Of a DNA stretch of 64,000 nucleotides, positions 1 to 12,231 are shown one piece after another. This DNA comes from Actinoplanes subtropicus. Its GTDB lineage: Bacteria > Actinomycetota > Actinomycetes > Mycobacteriales > Micromonosporaceae. Made by a program: the position numbers and the translations under genes. The stretch lies in the NCBI RefSeq assembly GCF_000721705.1, contig NZ_JOJL01000013.1, positions 1-64,000 on the forward strand, given 5' to 3'. How positions within the stretch are numbered: position 1 is the stretch's first letter; the number at the start of each line of letters is the position of its first letter. The notes below the pieces were generated by a model, which was not told the DNA's origin, did not search any database, and was given only the letters and a program-made list of their open reading frames with translations.

Positions 1-110
1 AGATTTCGATGTTTGTCCACAACAGACTCAAGATCACGCGGTGGCCGCCCTGTTCCCGCCGGCCTCAGCCATGATCACGAACGGCGGCTGCCGTACTAGG
101 ACAAGATGGG

Positions 111-956
111 GTGATGAGCCCCATTCGCATCCCGGAGGTGGACCCGCGCCGCCGTCAACTGCTGCGGGCGCTACCGGCCGTCGCGGCAACGGCACTGCTG
201 GCCGGCGCCGCCCCGACCCGGCCCGCCCGGCTCGGCGGGGCGACAACCACACCGCGGGCCGCGCCGTCGCCTTCTGCGGCACCCCCGGCCGGTGGCGGCC
301 CGGCCACCACGCCCGGCCATCCGCCCGCCCCGGCCCGCCCGGTCTTCACCCTGGCCGACTACCGCCGGGCCGTGCCCGGGCCGGCGTTCCCGGCGAACGC
401 GGTCGCATTGACCATCGACGACGGGCCGCACCCGCGCTGGACCCCGCCCATCCTGCAACTGCTGGAGCGCTACCACGTCCCCGCCCTGTTCTGCATGATC
501 GGCAACCAGGTCCTCGGCCACGAATCCACCGCCCGCAGCGTCGTGCAGGCCGGGCATCAGGTGGCCAACCACTCGTGGAGCCACCCGAGCCGGATCGCCC
601 ACCTCCCCCCGGCGATGGCACACCAGGAGATCCTGCGCGCCCAGGACAAGATCTACAGCACGACCGGTCACACCCCGAAGCTGTTCCGGTCGCCGGGCGG
701 CGCCTGGTCGCCCAGCCTGGCCCGGACCGTCGCCGACTCGCGGGTGCTGCCGCTGGACTGGAGCGACGATCCCCGGGACTGGACCCGGCCCGGCGTCGCC
801 CACATCACCAACCGCCTGCTGGCCGCCCGGCCGGGACAGATCCTGCTCTGCCACGACGGCGGCGGGGACCGCTCGCAGACCCTCGCCGCGCTGCGTACCG
901 TCATCCCGGCCCTGCAGGCCCGCGGCTACCAGTTCGTCGCCCTCGACGCCCATTGA
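111..956 (+). CDS. Tat-exported polysaccharide deacetylase (NodB domain)
   Basis: This is a secreted carbohydrate esterase family 4 type deacetylase, expected to remove acetyl groups from peptidoglycan, chitin or xylan outside the cell. A twin-arginine-like leader (RRRQLLRA near residue 13, then a hydrophobic stretch) and a Pro/Ala/Thr-rich linker to residue 78 precede the NodB domain. The NodB motifs appear in order: TIDDG at 101-105, H154 and H158 in NHSWSH (metal ligands), RSPGG at 193-197, LDWSDDPRDW near 215 and LLCHDG near 245. A GTG at 111 and an ATG at 114 are both possible starts. The gene stands alone, and the true substrate cannot be read from sequence. Confidence 0.9.
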   Translation: MMSPIRIPEVDPRRRQLLRALPAVAATALLAGAAPTRPARLGGATTTPRAAPSPSAAPPAGGGPATTPGHPPAPARPVFTLADYRRAVPGPAFPANAVALTIDDGPHPRWTPPILQLLERYHVPALFCMIGNQVLGHESTARSVVQAGHQVANHSWSHPSRIAHLPPAMAHQEILRAQDKIYSTTGHTPKLFRSPGGAWSPSLARTVADSRVLPLDWSDDPRDWTRPGVAHITNRLLAARPGQILLCHDGGGDRSQTLAALRTVIPALQARGYQFVALDAH

Positions 957-1235
957 CCCCTCCCGGCCTACGACGAGCAGACCTCCGTTTTCCGGAACGA
1001 AGCCATTCCTCAATCGGGCGCCCGGGTGTGAAGCCGACGACAAGAATCGATGCACTCCACTGATCCCCAATTTTCGCGGGGCTTGTTACCAGCAAGAAAC
1101 ATCGACGTGCTTTCGCTACCCGGCGTTGACACGGCGGTCGGGAATAAATAGCGTTTCGCGTCGGCAAGCAACTCGGCGTGTGGCGGATCGCCGGATCGAC
1201 GTCATCTCCCCATGCCGGTAGCTGATCGGAGTCAC

Positions 1236-2486
1236 ATGTCCGCCTCGAACCTGCCCGACAATGCCCTTCTTCGCGGCCTGACCCAGCGCCGGATCGGCCG
1301 GCGGGACGCTCTGCGGATCTCCGGTCTCTCCGCCCTCGGCGCCGCCCTCGCCGCCTGCGGTGTGCAGGGCCGGGCCCGGCCCGGGGCCGCCGCGAGCGCG
1401 GCGCCCGACGTGGTCGAGAAATTCTGGTCCGGCAAGACCGGGACCGGGCACGTGGACTTCGCGAGCTGGCCGCTCTACATGGACCCCAAGCACCCGCAGC
1501 TCAAGCAGTTCACCCAGGAAACCCACATCACGGTGACCTACAAGGAGGTCATCCAGGAGATGGGCCCCTGGTTCGCCAAGGTGCAGCCGCTGCTGGCCGC
1601 GGACCAGTCGATCGGCTACGACCTGATGATCATCACCAACAGCATCCAGTTCGCCCAGTTCCGCGACTCCGGCTTCCTGGCCCCGCTCGACCACGCCAGA
1701 CTGCCCAACTTCGCCAAGAACGCGGGCCCGGCGTACGCCAAGGAGGCCTTTGATCCGGGCAACGCCTACAGCGTGCCGTGGGCGTCCGGGATGACCGGCA
1801 TCGCGTACGACGAGACCAGGACCAAGCGGCCGATCACCAAGCTCGCCGACCTGTGGGACCCGGCGTTCAAGGGCAAGATCGGGATGTTCTCCGACACTCA
1901 GGAGCTGGCGAACTTCGGCATGCTCAAGGCCGGCATCAATCCGGATAAGTCGGTCTCGGACGACTGGCAGCGGGCCGCCAAGGAGCTCACGAAGCAGAAG
2001 CCGCTCGTCCGCAAATATTATGACCAGAGTTACATCGACGCACTGAGCAACGGTGAGGTGTGGATCACTATGGCGTGGTCCGGCGACATCTTCCAGAAAA
2101 ACCTTTCCGACGGTACGAACTTCAAGTTCGTCATCCCGGAGGAGGGCGGGACGATCTGGACCGACAACATGACCATCCCGATCACCGCCAAGTCGCCGGT
2201 CGACGCCATCACGCTGATCGATTTCTTCTATCGCACCGACATCGCGGCCCAGATGGCCGAGTACATCGGCTACGTCTGCCCGGTGCCGGCCGCACAGGCG
2301 CAGATACGCAAGGACGCGGCCAAGAAGTCGGGCGACGACAAGGCCTCGCTGCTCGAGGTCGCGAACTCCAAGCTGATCTTCCCGCCCACGTCGGAATACG
2401 CGAAGCTGCACTACTACGTGTCCTTCGACAACCTCGACGACCAGCAGAGCTTCTCGAAGACCTTCGACCCGGTCGTGCTCGGCTGA
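1236..2486 (+). CDS. Polyamine-type ABC transporter substrate-binding lipoprotein (PotD-like)
   Basis: This 416-residue protein resembles extracellular binding proteins of spermidine/putrescine transporters. The leader has a twin arginine (residues 22-23) followed by a lipobox LAAC with Cys41, so it should be a Tat-exported lipoprotein. The ATG at 1236 is preferred because a GGAG lies four bases upstream; an in-frame ATG at 1212 has no such site. Family-like segments include DLMIITNSIQFAQF and YSVPWASGMTGIAYD. No permease or ATPase gene adjoins it: the next gene downstream is an alarmone synthetase. It is therefore either an orphan receptor or serves a transporter encoded elsewhere. The ligand (polyamine versus other cation) is not certain. 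Confidence 0.85.
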   Translation: MSASNLPDNALLRGLTQRRIGRRDALRISGLSALGAALAACGVQGRARPGAAASAAPDVVEKFWSGKTGTGHVDFASWPLYMDPKHPQLKQFTQETHITVTYKEVIQEMGPWFAKVQPLLAADQSIGYDLMIITNSIQFAQFRDSGFLAPLDHARLPNFAKNAGPAYAKEAFDPGNAYSVPWASGMTGIAYDETRTKRPITKLADLWDPAFKGKIGMFSDTQELANFGMLKAGINPDKSVSDDWQRAAKELTKQKPLVRKYYDQSYIDALSNGEVWITMAWSGDIFQKNLSDGTNFKFVIPEEGGTIWTDNMTIPITAKSPVDAITLIDFFYRTDIAAQMAEYIGYVCPVPAAQAQIRKDAAKKSGDDKASLLEVANSKLIFPPTSEYAKLHYYVSFDNLDDQQSFSKTFDPVVLG

Positions 2487-2604
2487 AACGAAGCTGAACG
2501 GACGAAGTCACCGGCCAGGGGCGGCACTCCCGCGCGGAGACGGGCGCCCACCGATTACGGTGGGTGCGCATCAACGACCCAGGAACCTGCCGGGAGACGA
2601 AACA

Positions 2605-3273
2605 GTGACCACCGACCGGTCCGCGCTGGAGCCGGTGCCCGCCGCCGCGATCCAGCCGTCTCGGCTGCTGGCCGACGAGCTGAGCCACTTCCTGCTGGTC
2701 TACAAGTTCGGGCTCGCCGAGATCGGCACCAAGATCACCATTCTGTCCGAGGAGCTGGCGCACCGCGGGCGGGGCAACCCGATCGAGCACGTCAGCACGC
2801 GTCTCAAGAGCGTCGACAGCCTCACCGCCAAGGCGCGGCGGATCGGCTGCCCGGCGACCCTCGACGCGATCCGGGACCGGATCCGGGACATCGCCGGCGT
2901 ACGCATCGTGTGCAGTTTCGCCTCCGACGTCTACACGGTCGCCGACATGCTGACCCGGCAGCAGGACGTCACGCTGCTGCAGACGAAGGACTACATCGCC
3001 GCGCCGAAGCCCAACGGCTACCGCAGCCTGCATCTGATCGTCGAGATCCCGGTCTTCCTCTCCGACCGGGTGGTCGCGGTCCCGGTCGAGGTGCAGCTGC
3101 GCACGGTGGCCATGGACTTCTGGGCCAGCCTCGAGCACAAGATCCACTACAAGTTCGAGGAGGACGTGCCGGCCGCCCTGCGGGACGAGCTGACCGAGGC
3201 CGCCACCGACGCCGCCCGCCTCGACGAGCGGATGGAACGCCTGCACGCCAAGATCCACGGCCCGCGCCGCTGA
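2605..3273 (+). CDS. Small alarmone synthetase, RelA/SpoT nucleotidyltransferase domain
   Basis: The 222-residue product is a stand-alone RelA/SpoT synthetase domain of the RelQ/YjbM type, expected to transfer pyrophosphate from ATP to GDP or GTP to make (p)ppGpp. Visible family motifs are STRLKSVDSLTAKARR (nucleotide-binding region), DIAGVRIVCSF, APKPNGYRSLHL (G-loop type), and EVQLRTVAMDFWASLEHKI, which carries the conserved catalytic Glu. There are no hydrolase (HD), TGS or ACT domains. The GTG at 2605 is chosen because GGGAGA lies just upstream; an upstream in-frame GTG at 2560 would add an unconserved leader. It converges on the following gene with a 19-nt gap. Confidence 0.88.
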   Translation: MTTDRSALEPVPAAAIQPSRLLADELSHFLLVYKFGLAEIGTKITILSEELAHRGRGNPIEHVSTRLKSVDSLTAKARRIGCPATLDAIRDRIRDIAGVRIVCSFASDVYTVADMLTRQQDVTLLQTKDYIAAPKPNGYRSLHLIVEIPVFLSDRVVAVPVEVQLRTVAMDFWASLEHKIHYKFEEDVPAALRDELTEAATDAARLDERMERLHAKIHGPRR

Positions 3274-3292
3274 TCCGCCGGCCCGGGACCCG

Positions 3293-5575
3293 TCAGCAGC
3301 GGACCAGCCGGACGACCACCCACTTGGAGGTAGGCGTGCCGCTCTCGGCCGCCTGCGAGTCGAGCGGGATCAGCGGGTTGGTCTCCGGGTAGTACGCGGC
3401 CACGCAGCCCTTCGGCGTCGGGTACTCCACCAGCCGGAACCGCTCGGCGCGGCGGCTGACCCCGTCCGCCCACTCGGAGATCAGGTCGACGTGGTCACCG
3501 TCGGCGAAGCCCAGCTCGGCGAGGTCCTCGGCGCTGATGAACACGACCCGGCGGCCCGACTTGATGCCGCGGTACCGGTCGTCGAGGCCGTAGATGGTGG
3601 TGTTGAACTGATCGTGGCTGCGCAGCGTCTGGAGCACGAGCCGGCCCGGCGGGACGGTCAGCACCTCGAGCGGGCTGACCGTGAAGACCGCCTTGCCCTC
3701 GGGCGTCGGGAAGGTCCGGGAGTCGCGCGGCCCGTGCGGCATGGTGAAGCCGCCACGGGACCGGATCTTCTCGGCGTAACCGGCGGCGCCCGGCACGACC
3801 CGGCCGATCCGCTCCCGGATGAGGTCGTAGTCCCGGGCGAAGGCGGACCACGGAATGTCGAACGCCGCGCCCAGCGTCGCCGCCGCGATGCCGCAGACGA
3901 TGTCGATCTCCGAGCGCAGCAGCGGTCCGGCCGGCGCCGACCGCCCGCGGGAGGCGTGCACCTCGGACATCGAGTCCTCGACCGTGATCCGCTGCTCCAC
4001 CCCGCCGGTGCGGTCCCGCTCGGTGCGGCCGAGCGTCGGCAGGATCAGCGCGGTACGCCCGGCGTCGACGTGGCTCCGGTTGAGCTTGGTCGAGATCTGG
4101 ACGGTCAGGCCGGCACCGCGCAGCGCGGCCGCGGTCACCTCGGTGTCCGGCATCGCGGCCACGAAGTTGCCGCCCAGCCCGACGAAGACCGACGCGCGCC
4201 CGTCGCGCAGCGCCCGCACCGCGTCCGTGGCGTCGTGCCCGTGGCGCCGGGGCGGCTCGAAGCCGAACTCGTCGCGCAGCCGGTCGAGGAAGATCGCCGG
4301 CGGTTTCTCCCAGATGCCCATGGTGCGGTCGCCCTGCACGTTGGAGTGGCCGCGGACGGGGCACAGGCCGGCACCCGGCTTGCCGATCATGCCCTGCAGC
4401 AGGGCGACGTTGACGAACTCCTGGATCGTGGCGACCGCGTTGTGGTGCTGGGTGATGCCCATCGCCCAGCAGTGCACGATGCGCTCCGACGAGGCGAGCA
4501 TCGCCGCCGCCTCCTCGATCTCGGCCCACGGCAGCCCGGTCGCGCGCAGCACCGCCTCCCGGTCGAGTTCGCGCAGGTGCGCGGACCAGGCTTCAAAACC
4601 GATGGTGTACGTGTCGACGAAGTCCCGGTCGATCGCGCCCGCCGACAGCAGCAGCTGCCCGATCGCCTGCCACAGGGCGAGATCGCCGTTGGAGCGGATG
4701 CGCAGCAGCTTGTCGGCCAGCCCGGTGCCGTGCCCGGCGAGCCCCCGCGGCTTCTGCGGATTGTCGAAACGCAGCAGGCCGGCCTCGGGCAGCGGGTTGA
4801 TCGCGAGGATCCGGGCGCCGTTCCGCTTGGCGATCTCCAGCGCGGTGAGCATGCGCGGATGGTTGGTGCCCGGGTTCTGCCCGGACACCACGATCAGGTC
4901 GGCGCGGTGCAGGTCCTCCAGGGAGATCGAGCCCTTGCCGACGCCGATGGTGCGGGCGAGGCCGACCGACGTGGACTCGTGGCACATGTTCGAGCAGTCG
5001 GGCAGGTTGTTCGTGCCGTACGCCCGGGCCAGCAGTTGATAGAGGAACGCGGCCTCGTTGCTGGCCCGCCCGGAGGTGTAGAAGACGGCCTCGTCCGGCG
5101 AGGCCAGCCCGCGCAGGTGCGATCCGATCAGGGCGAACGCGTCGTCCCAGGAGATCGGCTCGTAGTGGTCGCGGCCCGCCCGGCGCACCATCGGGTGGGT
5201 GAGCCGGCCCTGCTTCTCGAGCCAGTGGCCGGTGCGCCCGGCCAGGTCGCTCAGCGAATGCGCGGCGAAGAACTCCGGTCCGGCGGTGTCCCGCACGCCC
5301 TCCCAGGAGACCGCCTTGGCGCCGTTCTCGCAGAACTCGGCCGTGTGCCGGTGGCCCTGCGGGTCGGGCCAGGCGCAGCTCATGCAATCGAAGCCGTCGG
5401 TCTGGTTGACGCTGAGCAGATTGCGGGCCGCCTTGACCGGGCCCATCTGCCGCAGCGCCTTGGCCATGCTCACCCGCACCGCGGTGAGACCGGCGGCGTG
5501 GTCGGCCGGACCGGTCACCCGCAACCCCGCCTCCTCCGGGTCGATCGGGGGGAGTTCGGGGGTTGCGGGTGCCAT
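3293..5575 (-). CDS. Molybdopterin-dependent oxidoreductase, FdhA/YdeP family
   Basis: This 760-residue protein belongs to the formate dehydrogenase alpha / YdeP branch of the molybdopterin-guanine dinucleotide oxidoreductases. N-terminal Cys residues in CMSCAWPDPQGH, the segment DCSNMCHESTSVGL (whose Cys occupies the place of the Mo-binding Cys/Sec of FdhF) and the GQNPGTNHPRML motif are all visible. The ATG at 5575 is preferred over upstream extensions because TTGGAG lies just before it and the protein then starts like its family. No FeS-subunit or cofactor-insertion gene is adjacent, so its electron partner is unknown. YdeP-type proteins have been linked to acid resistance in E. coli; that role is not demonstrable here. 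Confidence 0.88.
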   Translation of the reverse strand: MAPATPELPPIDPEEAGLRVTGPADHAAGLTAVRVSMAKALRQMGPVKAARNLLSVNQTDGFDCMSCAWPDPQGHRHTAEFCENGAKAVSWEGVRDTAGPEFFAAHSLSDLAGRTGHWLEKQGRLTHPMVRRAGRDHYEPISWDDAFALIGSHLRGLASPDEAVFYTSGRASNEAAFLYQLLARAYGTNNLPDCSNMCHESTSVGLARTIGVGKGSISLEDLHRADLIVVSGQNPGTNHPRMLTALEIAKRNGARILAINPLPEAGLLRFDNPQKPRGLAGHGTGLADKLLRIRSNGDLALWQAIGQLLLSAGAIDRDFVDTYTIGFEAWSAHLRELDREAVLRATGLPWAEIEEAAAMLASSERIVHCWAMGITQHHNAVATIQEFVNVALLQGMIGKPGAGLCPVRGHSNVQGDRTMGIWEKPPAIFLDRLRDEFGFEPPRRHGHDATDAVRALRDGRASVFVGLGGNFVAAMPDTEVTAAALRGAGLTVQISTKLNRSHVDAGRTALILPTLGRTERDRTGGVEQRITVEDSMSEVHASRGRSAPAGPLLRSEIDIVCGIAAATLGAAFDIPWSAFARDYDLIRERIGRVVPGAAGYAEKIRSRGGFTMPHGPRDSRTFPTPEGKAVFTVSPLEVLTVPPGRLVLQTLRSHDQFNTTIYGLDDRYRGIKSGRRVVFISAEDLAELGFADGDHVDLISEWADGVSRRAERFRLVEYPTPKGCVAAYYPETNPLIPLDSQAAESGTPTSKWVVVRLVRC

Positions 5576-5642
5576 ATGCGCTCCAACCAGAGGGGGCCTC
5601 CACCGCACCATAGTCGATCTTTCTGGGCGGAGCCGCCTTGCG

Positions 5643-8377
<2,735 letters not shown>

Positions 8378-8388
<11 letters not shown>

Positions 8389-10159
8389 TCCCGTACTCGT
8401 GGATCTTGCGGTAGATCGTCGCCCGGGACATGCCCAGCGCGGCGGCGGCCTTCACCTTGCTCCCGTCCCAGTCGACGAGACTCCGGACGATCGCGTCCCG
8501 CTCCATCGCCTCCAGGGGGCTCAGCAGCCGGCGGCTCACCGTCCGGCATTCCGGCGGCAGGTCGGCCGGCTGGATGGCGCCGCTCCGCCGGTGCTGCACG
8601 ATGTTGCGCAGCACCTGTCCCAGCTGCTCGATGTTGCCCGGCCAGCTGGACCGGCTGAGCATCTGCAGCGCCTCCGGGGAGCAGGTCAGCCGGCCGTCGG
8701 GGACGAGCTTGGCCAGGAAGAACGGGACCAGGGTCTGGACGTCCTCCAGGTGGTAGCGCAGCGGCGGCAGCTCCACCGTGCTCGGAAAGAACCGCAGCAG
8801 GTCGGCCAGCTCGCTGCCGTCGTGCCGCTGGCTCAGCGTGACAGCAACCCACGGCGTCGGCCCATCGGCCCGGGCGCTCTCCAGCAGGCGGGACAGAGAC
8901 CGCAGGGTGGCACCGGTCAGCCGGTCGGCATGCCGGATCACCAGCGCGCCCTCGTGCGCCAGCTCGGCACCGACGTCGCGCAGCCAGCCGCGGCCCGGTG
9001 AGGCGGCATCCAGCACCGCGAAGTGGGCGCCCGGCCTCTCGTGCTGGTGGATGGCCCGGATCACGGCGAGCTTGCCGACCCCGGCCTCGCCTTCGAGGGC
9101 CAGCCAGTCGCCCGCCGCGTAGACCGAACGCACCTGATGGCAGCCGCGTAGCCAGAGGCCGCCCGAACCGACCAGGCCGGGCAGGAACATCCGCGGCGAC
9201 GGGACCGCCTCCAGGTGGACGCCCGCGGGCCGCTCCGCCAGCTTGACGTGCACGACCCCGCCGGTGAGCCGCCCCTCGCCCCGCACCGGACGGCAGAACA
9301 TCCGCGCCTTCACCCCGCTCGGCAGCTCCACCTCGATGGACGCCGTCGGATTGCGGCCGGCCAGCGTCTCGGCCGCCTGGGCCAGCAGCACCGCCTGTTC
9401 GGCCGGATCGAGGGCGTGCCGGGCGTTGTCGTTCATCATCACGACGTCGTTGTTCAAGGCGAAGACAATTCCGGCCGTACGCCGGCACGTACGCAGATAC
9501 TCCTGCAGCAGCTCCAGCTCCCGGATGCCGCTGTCGGCCAGCAACGCCTGCTGGATCTGCCCGGCGGTCGTCTTGGCCAGGGCGAGCAGCAGCGGGTCCG
9601 CGTCCTTGCGCCAGCAGGTCAGATCGACCGCGCCGACCGTCTTGCCGGAGATCGGGTGGTGGATCGGCACCCCGGCGCAGGCCAGGTCCTCCAGGTGCTC
9701 GGCGTAGTGCTCGTGGCCGAAGACGTGCATGGGCCGCCCGCCCTCGAGCGCGGTGCCGATCCCGTTGGTGCCGACGTACTCCTCGGCGTAGCTGAAGCCG
9801 GGCGCCAGGTTGACCCGGTCGAGGTGGGCGTCGAGGTCGCGGCCCGCGTCGAGCCGGGTCAGCACCAGGCCGGCCGGGTCGGTCAGGATGATGCTGATCG
9901 GCTGGTTGTCGAGATCCTCCCGCAGATGCCGCAGCACGGGGAGGGCACTGCGGGTCAGCGGCGTGTCCAGGTCGGGGTCGCGCTGGTAGGTCAGATCGAT
10001 CCGGTCGGCGGCGACGTTCCACCGGCGCGACCGCCACCAGGAGGCGAGGATCGCGTCGCGGACCTGGTGGGGCTCGACCTCCTCGGCCGTGAGGAACTGC
10101 TCGCGCGTCCTGGCCAGTCGCGAGCTCTCGTGGGGTTCGGGCAAAGAAGCAGGTGGCAT
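8378..10159 (-). CDS. mimR: AcoR/MimR-type activator of the monooxygenase operon
   Basis: This 593-residue regulator has a GAF-type sensory region (about 80-210), a second PAS-like region (215-300), a degenerate AAA+ domain and a C-terminal Fis-type helix-turn-helix (566-588, SKVKAAAALGMSRATIYRKI). Walker A is recognisable (GEAGVGK, 357-363), as is the WPGNIEQL segment near 506, but the GAFTGA loop used to contact sigma-54 is missing. This is typical of actinobacterial homologues, which work without sigma-54. In mycobacteria MimR is required for acetone-inducible expression of mimABCD. The divergent position next to the monooxygenase operon supports the same role here. Effector identity is inferred. 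Confidence 0.88.
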
Positions 10160-10214
10160 CGGCGCCCCCTTGGTTCACGCTGGTTACACGCTACGCGAGC
10201 GGGCGAGGAGTCCC

Positions 10215-10229
10215 GTCTCATGTTGAGAC
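10215..10229. promoter_or_regulatory. Palindrome GTCTCA-TGT-TGAGAC, candidate MimR operator
   Basis: A perfect 6+3+6 inverted repeat lies in the gap between the activator gene (start 10159) and the rightward monooxygenase genes. The same GTCTCA-N3-TGAGAC core occurs again at 19858-19872 beyond the other end of the operon. Binding by the local activator is inferred from position and repetition only. Confidence 0.5.
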
Positions 10230-10263
10230 CGCCGTTTCGCGGATGCCGGGATGGACTCCGGCA

Positions 10264-10506
10264 ATGAAGCCGGCATCCGAGACCTTCAATCCCTGGACCG
10301 TGGTCAACGTCGTCTTCCACCACCTCGCCGCCCAGGGGCTGCACCCGACGCTGGGCGGCGCCGACCCGGGAGCGCCGGCGGCGGAGCTGCTGCGCGCCCT
10401 CGGCATCGAGCCGGCCGCCGAGGGCGATCGCCAGGTCGGCGAGAACGTCCAGCGCCATCTCGCCGAGATCAGAGCCGCGGTCTTCGGCGACGGCGACTCA
10501 ATGTGA
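10264..10506 (+). CDS. Small hypothetical protein upstream of the monooxygenase genes
   Basis: I do not recognise a function. The 80-residue soluble product runs from MKPASETFNPWTVVNVVF to a Gly/Asp-rich end, with a segment HHLAAQGLHPTLGG and two probable helices. Codon third positions look like real coding sequence. It ends 68 bases before the hydroxylase alpha gene and points the same way, so it may be the first gene of the operon. The start is uncertain: ATGs at 10243 and 10252 are also nearby, and none has a strong ribosome site; only 10243 and 10264 are in frame. Confidence 0.6.
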   Translation: MKPASETFNPWTVVNVVFHHLAAQGLHPTLGGADPGAPAAELLRALGIEPAAEGDRQVGENVQRHLAEIRAAVFGDGDSM

Positions 10507-10510
10507 GACG

Positions 10511-10529
10511 TCAGGTGAGCCAAACCTGA
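10511..10529. promoter_or_regulatory. Inverted repeat TCAGGT-N7-ACCTGA before the hydroxylase gene
   Basis: Six-base perfect arms with a seven-base spacer lie in the 68-nt gap before the hydroxylase start (10575). It could be an operator or a leader hairpin; there is no further support. Confidence 0.3.
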
Positions 10530-10574
10530 GATCTGATCCCGCTGAAGGACGCAGCCACAGATGAGGAGTGACTC

Positions 10575-12227
10575 ATGAGTCGGCAGAGCGTGGCCAGGGC
10601 GCATCAGAAGATCCAGGAGCTGTCCTGGGAACCGATGTACCACCAGCCCGTCTCGCAGTACGGAACGGACTACACGTTCCGCAAGGCCCAGAAGAAGGAC
10701 CCGCTCAAGCAGGTGCTGCGGTCGTACTTCCCGATGCAGGAGGAGAAGGACCACCGGGTGTACGGCGCCTCGGACGGCGCGATCCGCGGCAACATGTTCC
10801 GCCAGGTCCAGGAGCGCTGGCTGGAGTGGCAGAAGCTGTTCCTGTCGATCATCCCGCTGCCGGAGATCTCGGCGGCCCGGGCGATGCCGCTGCTGTTCCG
10901 CAACGTGCCGAACCCGGAACTGCACAACGGCCAGGCGATCCAGATGATCGACGAGGTACGGCACTCGACGATCCAGCAGAACCTCAAGCGCCTGTACATG
11001 AACAACTACATCGACCCGGCCGGCTTCAACTCGAGCCTGCGCAACTTCCAGAACGACTACTGCGGCACGATCGGCCGGCAGTTCGCCGAGGGGTTCATCA
11101 CCGGCGACGCGATCACCGCGGCCAGCATCTACCTGACCATCGTGGCCGAGACGGCGTTCACCAACACCCTGTTCGTCGCGATGCCGGCCGAGGCCGCCGC
11201 GAACGGCGACTACCTGCTGCCCACGGTGTTCCACTCGGTGCAGTCGGACGAGTCGCGGCACATCTCCAACGGCTACGCGACCCTGCTGATGGCGCTCGCC
11301 GACGAGGGCAACCACCAGCTTCTCGAACGCGACCTGCGGTACGCCTGGTGGAACAACCACCGCGTGGTGGACGCCGCGATCGGCACCTTCATCGAGTACG
11401 GCACCAAGGACCGCCGCAAGGACCGGGAGTCGTACGCGGAGATGTGGCGCCGCTGGATCTACGACGACTACTACCGCAGCTACCTGGTGCCGCTGGAGAA
11501 GTACGGCCTGGTCATCCCGCACGACCTGATCGAGGAGGCGTGGAACCAGATCTGGAACAAGGGCTACGTGCACGAGGTGGCCCAGTTCTTCGCGACCGGC
11601 TGGCTGGCCAACTACTGGCGGATCGACCCGATGACCGACAAGGACTTCGAGTGGTTCGAGTACAAGTACCCCGGCTGGTACGACCGCTACGGCAAGTGGT
11701 GGGAGAACTACAACCGATTGAGTACGCCGAACGGGCACCACCCGATCGTCGCCGAGGATGTGGACTACCAGTACCCGCACCGCTGCTGGACCTGCATGGT
11801 CCCGTGCCTGGTCCGGGAGGACATGGTGATGGCCCAGGTGGACGGCCAGTGGCGCACGTACTGCCACGAGGCCTGCCGGTGGACCGACGCCGAGGCGTTC
11901 CGCCCGACGTTCCAGGGCCGCAACACCCCGAACATGGGCCAGCTGATCGGCGCCCGCGAGTGGGAGACGCTCTACCACGGCTGGAACTGGGCCGACGTGG
12001 TCAAGGACATGGGCTTCGTCCGGGACGACGGCCGGACCATGGTGGCGCAGCCGCACCTGCACCTGGACGACCCGAAGAAGATGTGGACGCTCGACCACCT
12101 GCGCCGGATGGGTCCGCTGCAGAGCCCGAACGTGCTGCTCAACCAGATGACCGACGAGGAGCGCGCGGCGTTCCACGCCTCGTACGTGCGGGGCGGGCCC
12201 GCCGGCCGATTCGCCCGCTCCGAGTAA
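10575..12227 (+). CDS. mimA: Binuclear-iron monooxygenase hydroxylase, large (alpha) subunit
   Basis: This 550-residue protein is the catalytic subunit of a soluble diiron monooxygenase of the propane/acetone/phenol class (PrmA/MimA). The six expected iron ligands can be placed with the exact spacing of methane monooxygenase: E97, E127 and H130 (EVRH), E192 (AETAF), E226 and H229 (DESRH). A clear GAGGAG precedes the ATG. Such enzymes hydroxylate gaseous alkanes, acetone or phenols, using electrons from the reductase encoded next. The substrate cannot be told from sequence. It starts the main block of the operon; the next gene begins four bases after its stop. Confidence 0.95.
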   Translation: MSRQSVARAHQKIQELSWEPMYHQPVSQYGTDYTFRKAQKKDPLKQVLRSYFPMQEEKDHRVYGASDGAIRGNMFRQVQERWLEWQKLFLSIIPLPEISAARAMPLLFRNVPNPELHNGQAIQMIDEVRHSTIQQNLKRLYMNNYIDPAGFNSSLRNFQNDYCGTIGRQFAEGFITGDAITAASIYLTIVAETAFTNTLFVAMPAEAAANGDYLLPTVFHSVQSDESRHISNGYATLLMALADEGNHQLLERDLRYAWWNNHRVVDAAIGTFIEYGTKDRRKDRESYAEMWRRWIYDDYYRSYLVPLEKYGLVIPHDLIEEAWNQIWNKGYVHEVAQFFATGWLANYWRIDPMTDKDFEWFEYKYPGWYDRYGKWWENYNRLSTPNGHHPIVAEDVDYQYPHRCWTCMVPCLVREDMVMAQVDGQWRTYCHEACRWTDAEAFRPTFQGRNTPNMGQLIGAREWETLYHGWNWADVVKDMGFVRDDGRTMVAQPHLHLDDPKKMWTLDHLRRMGPLQSPNVLLNQMTDEERAAFHASYVRGGPAGRFARSE

Positions 12228-12231
12228 CGCG

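Noticed and set aside
1..110. Frames at the left edge, including a leftward one from 282
   Set aside because: Arg/Pro-rich translation without motifs, overlapping the deacetylase; the region is most likely its promoter.
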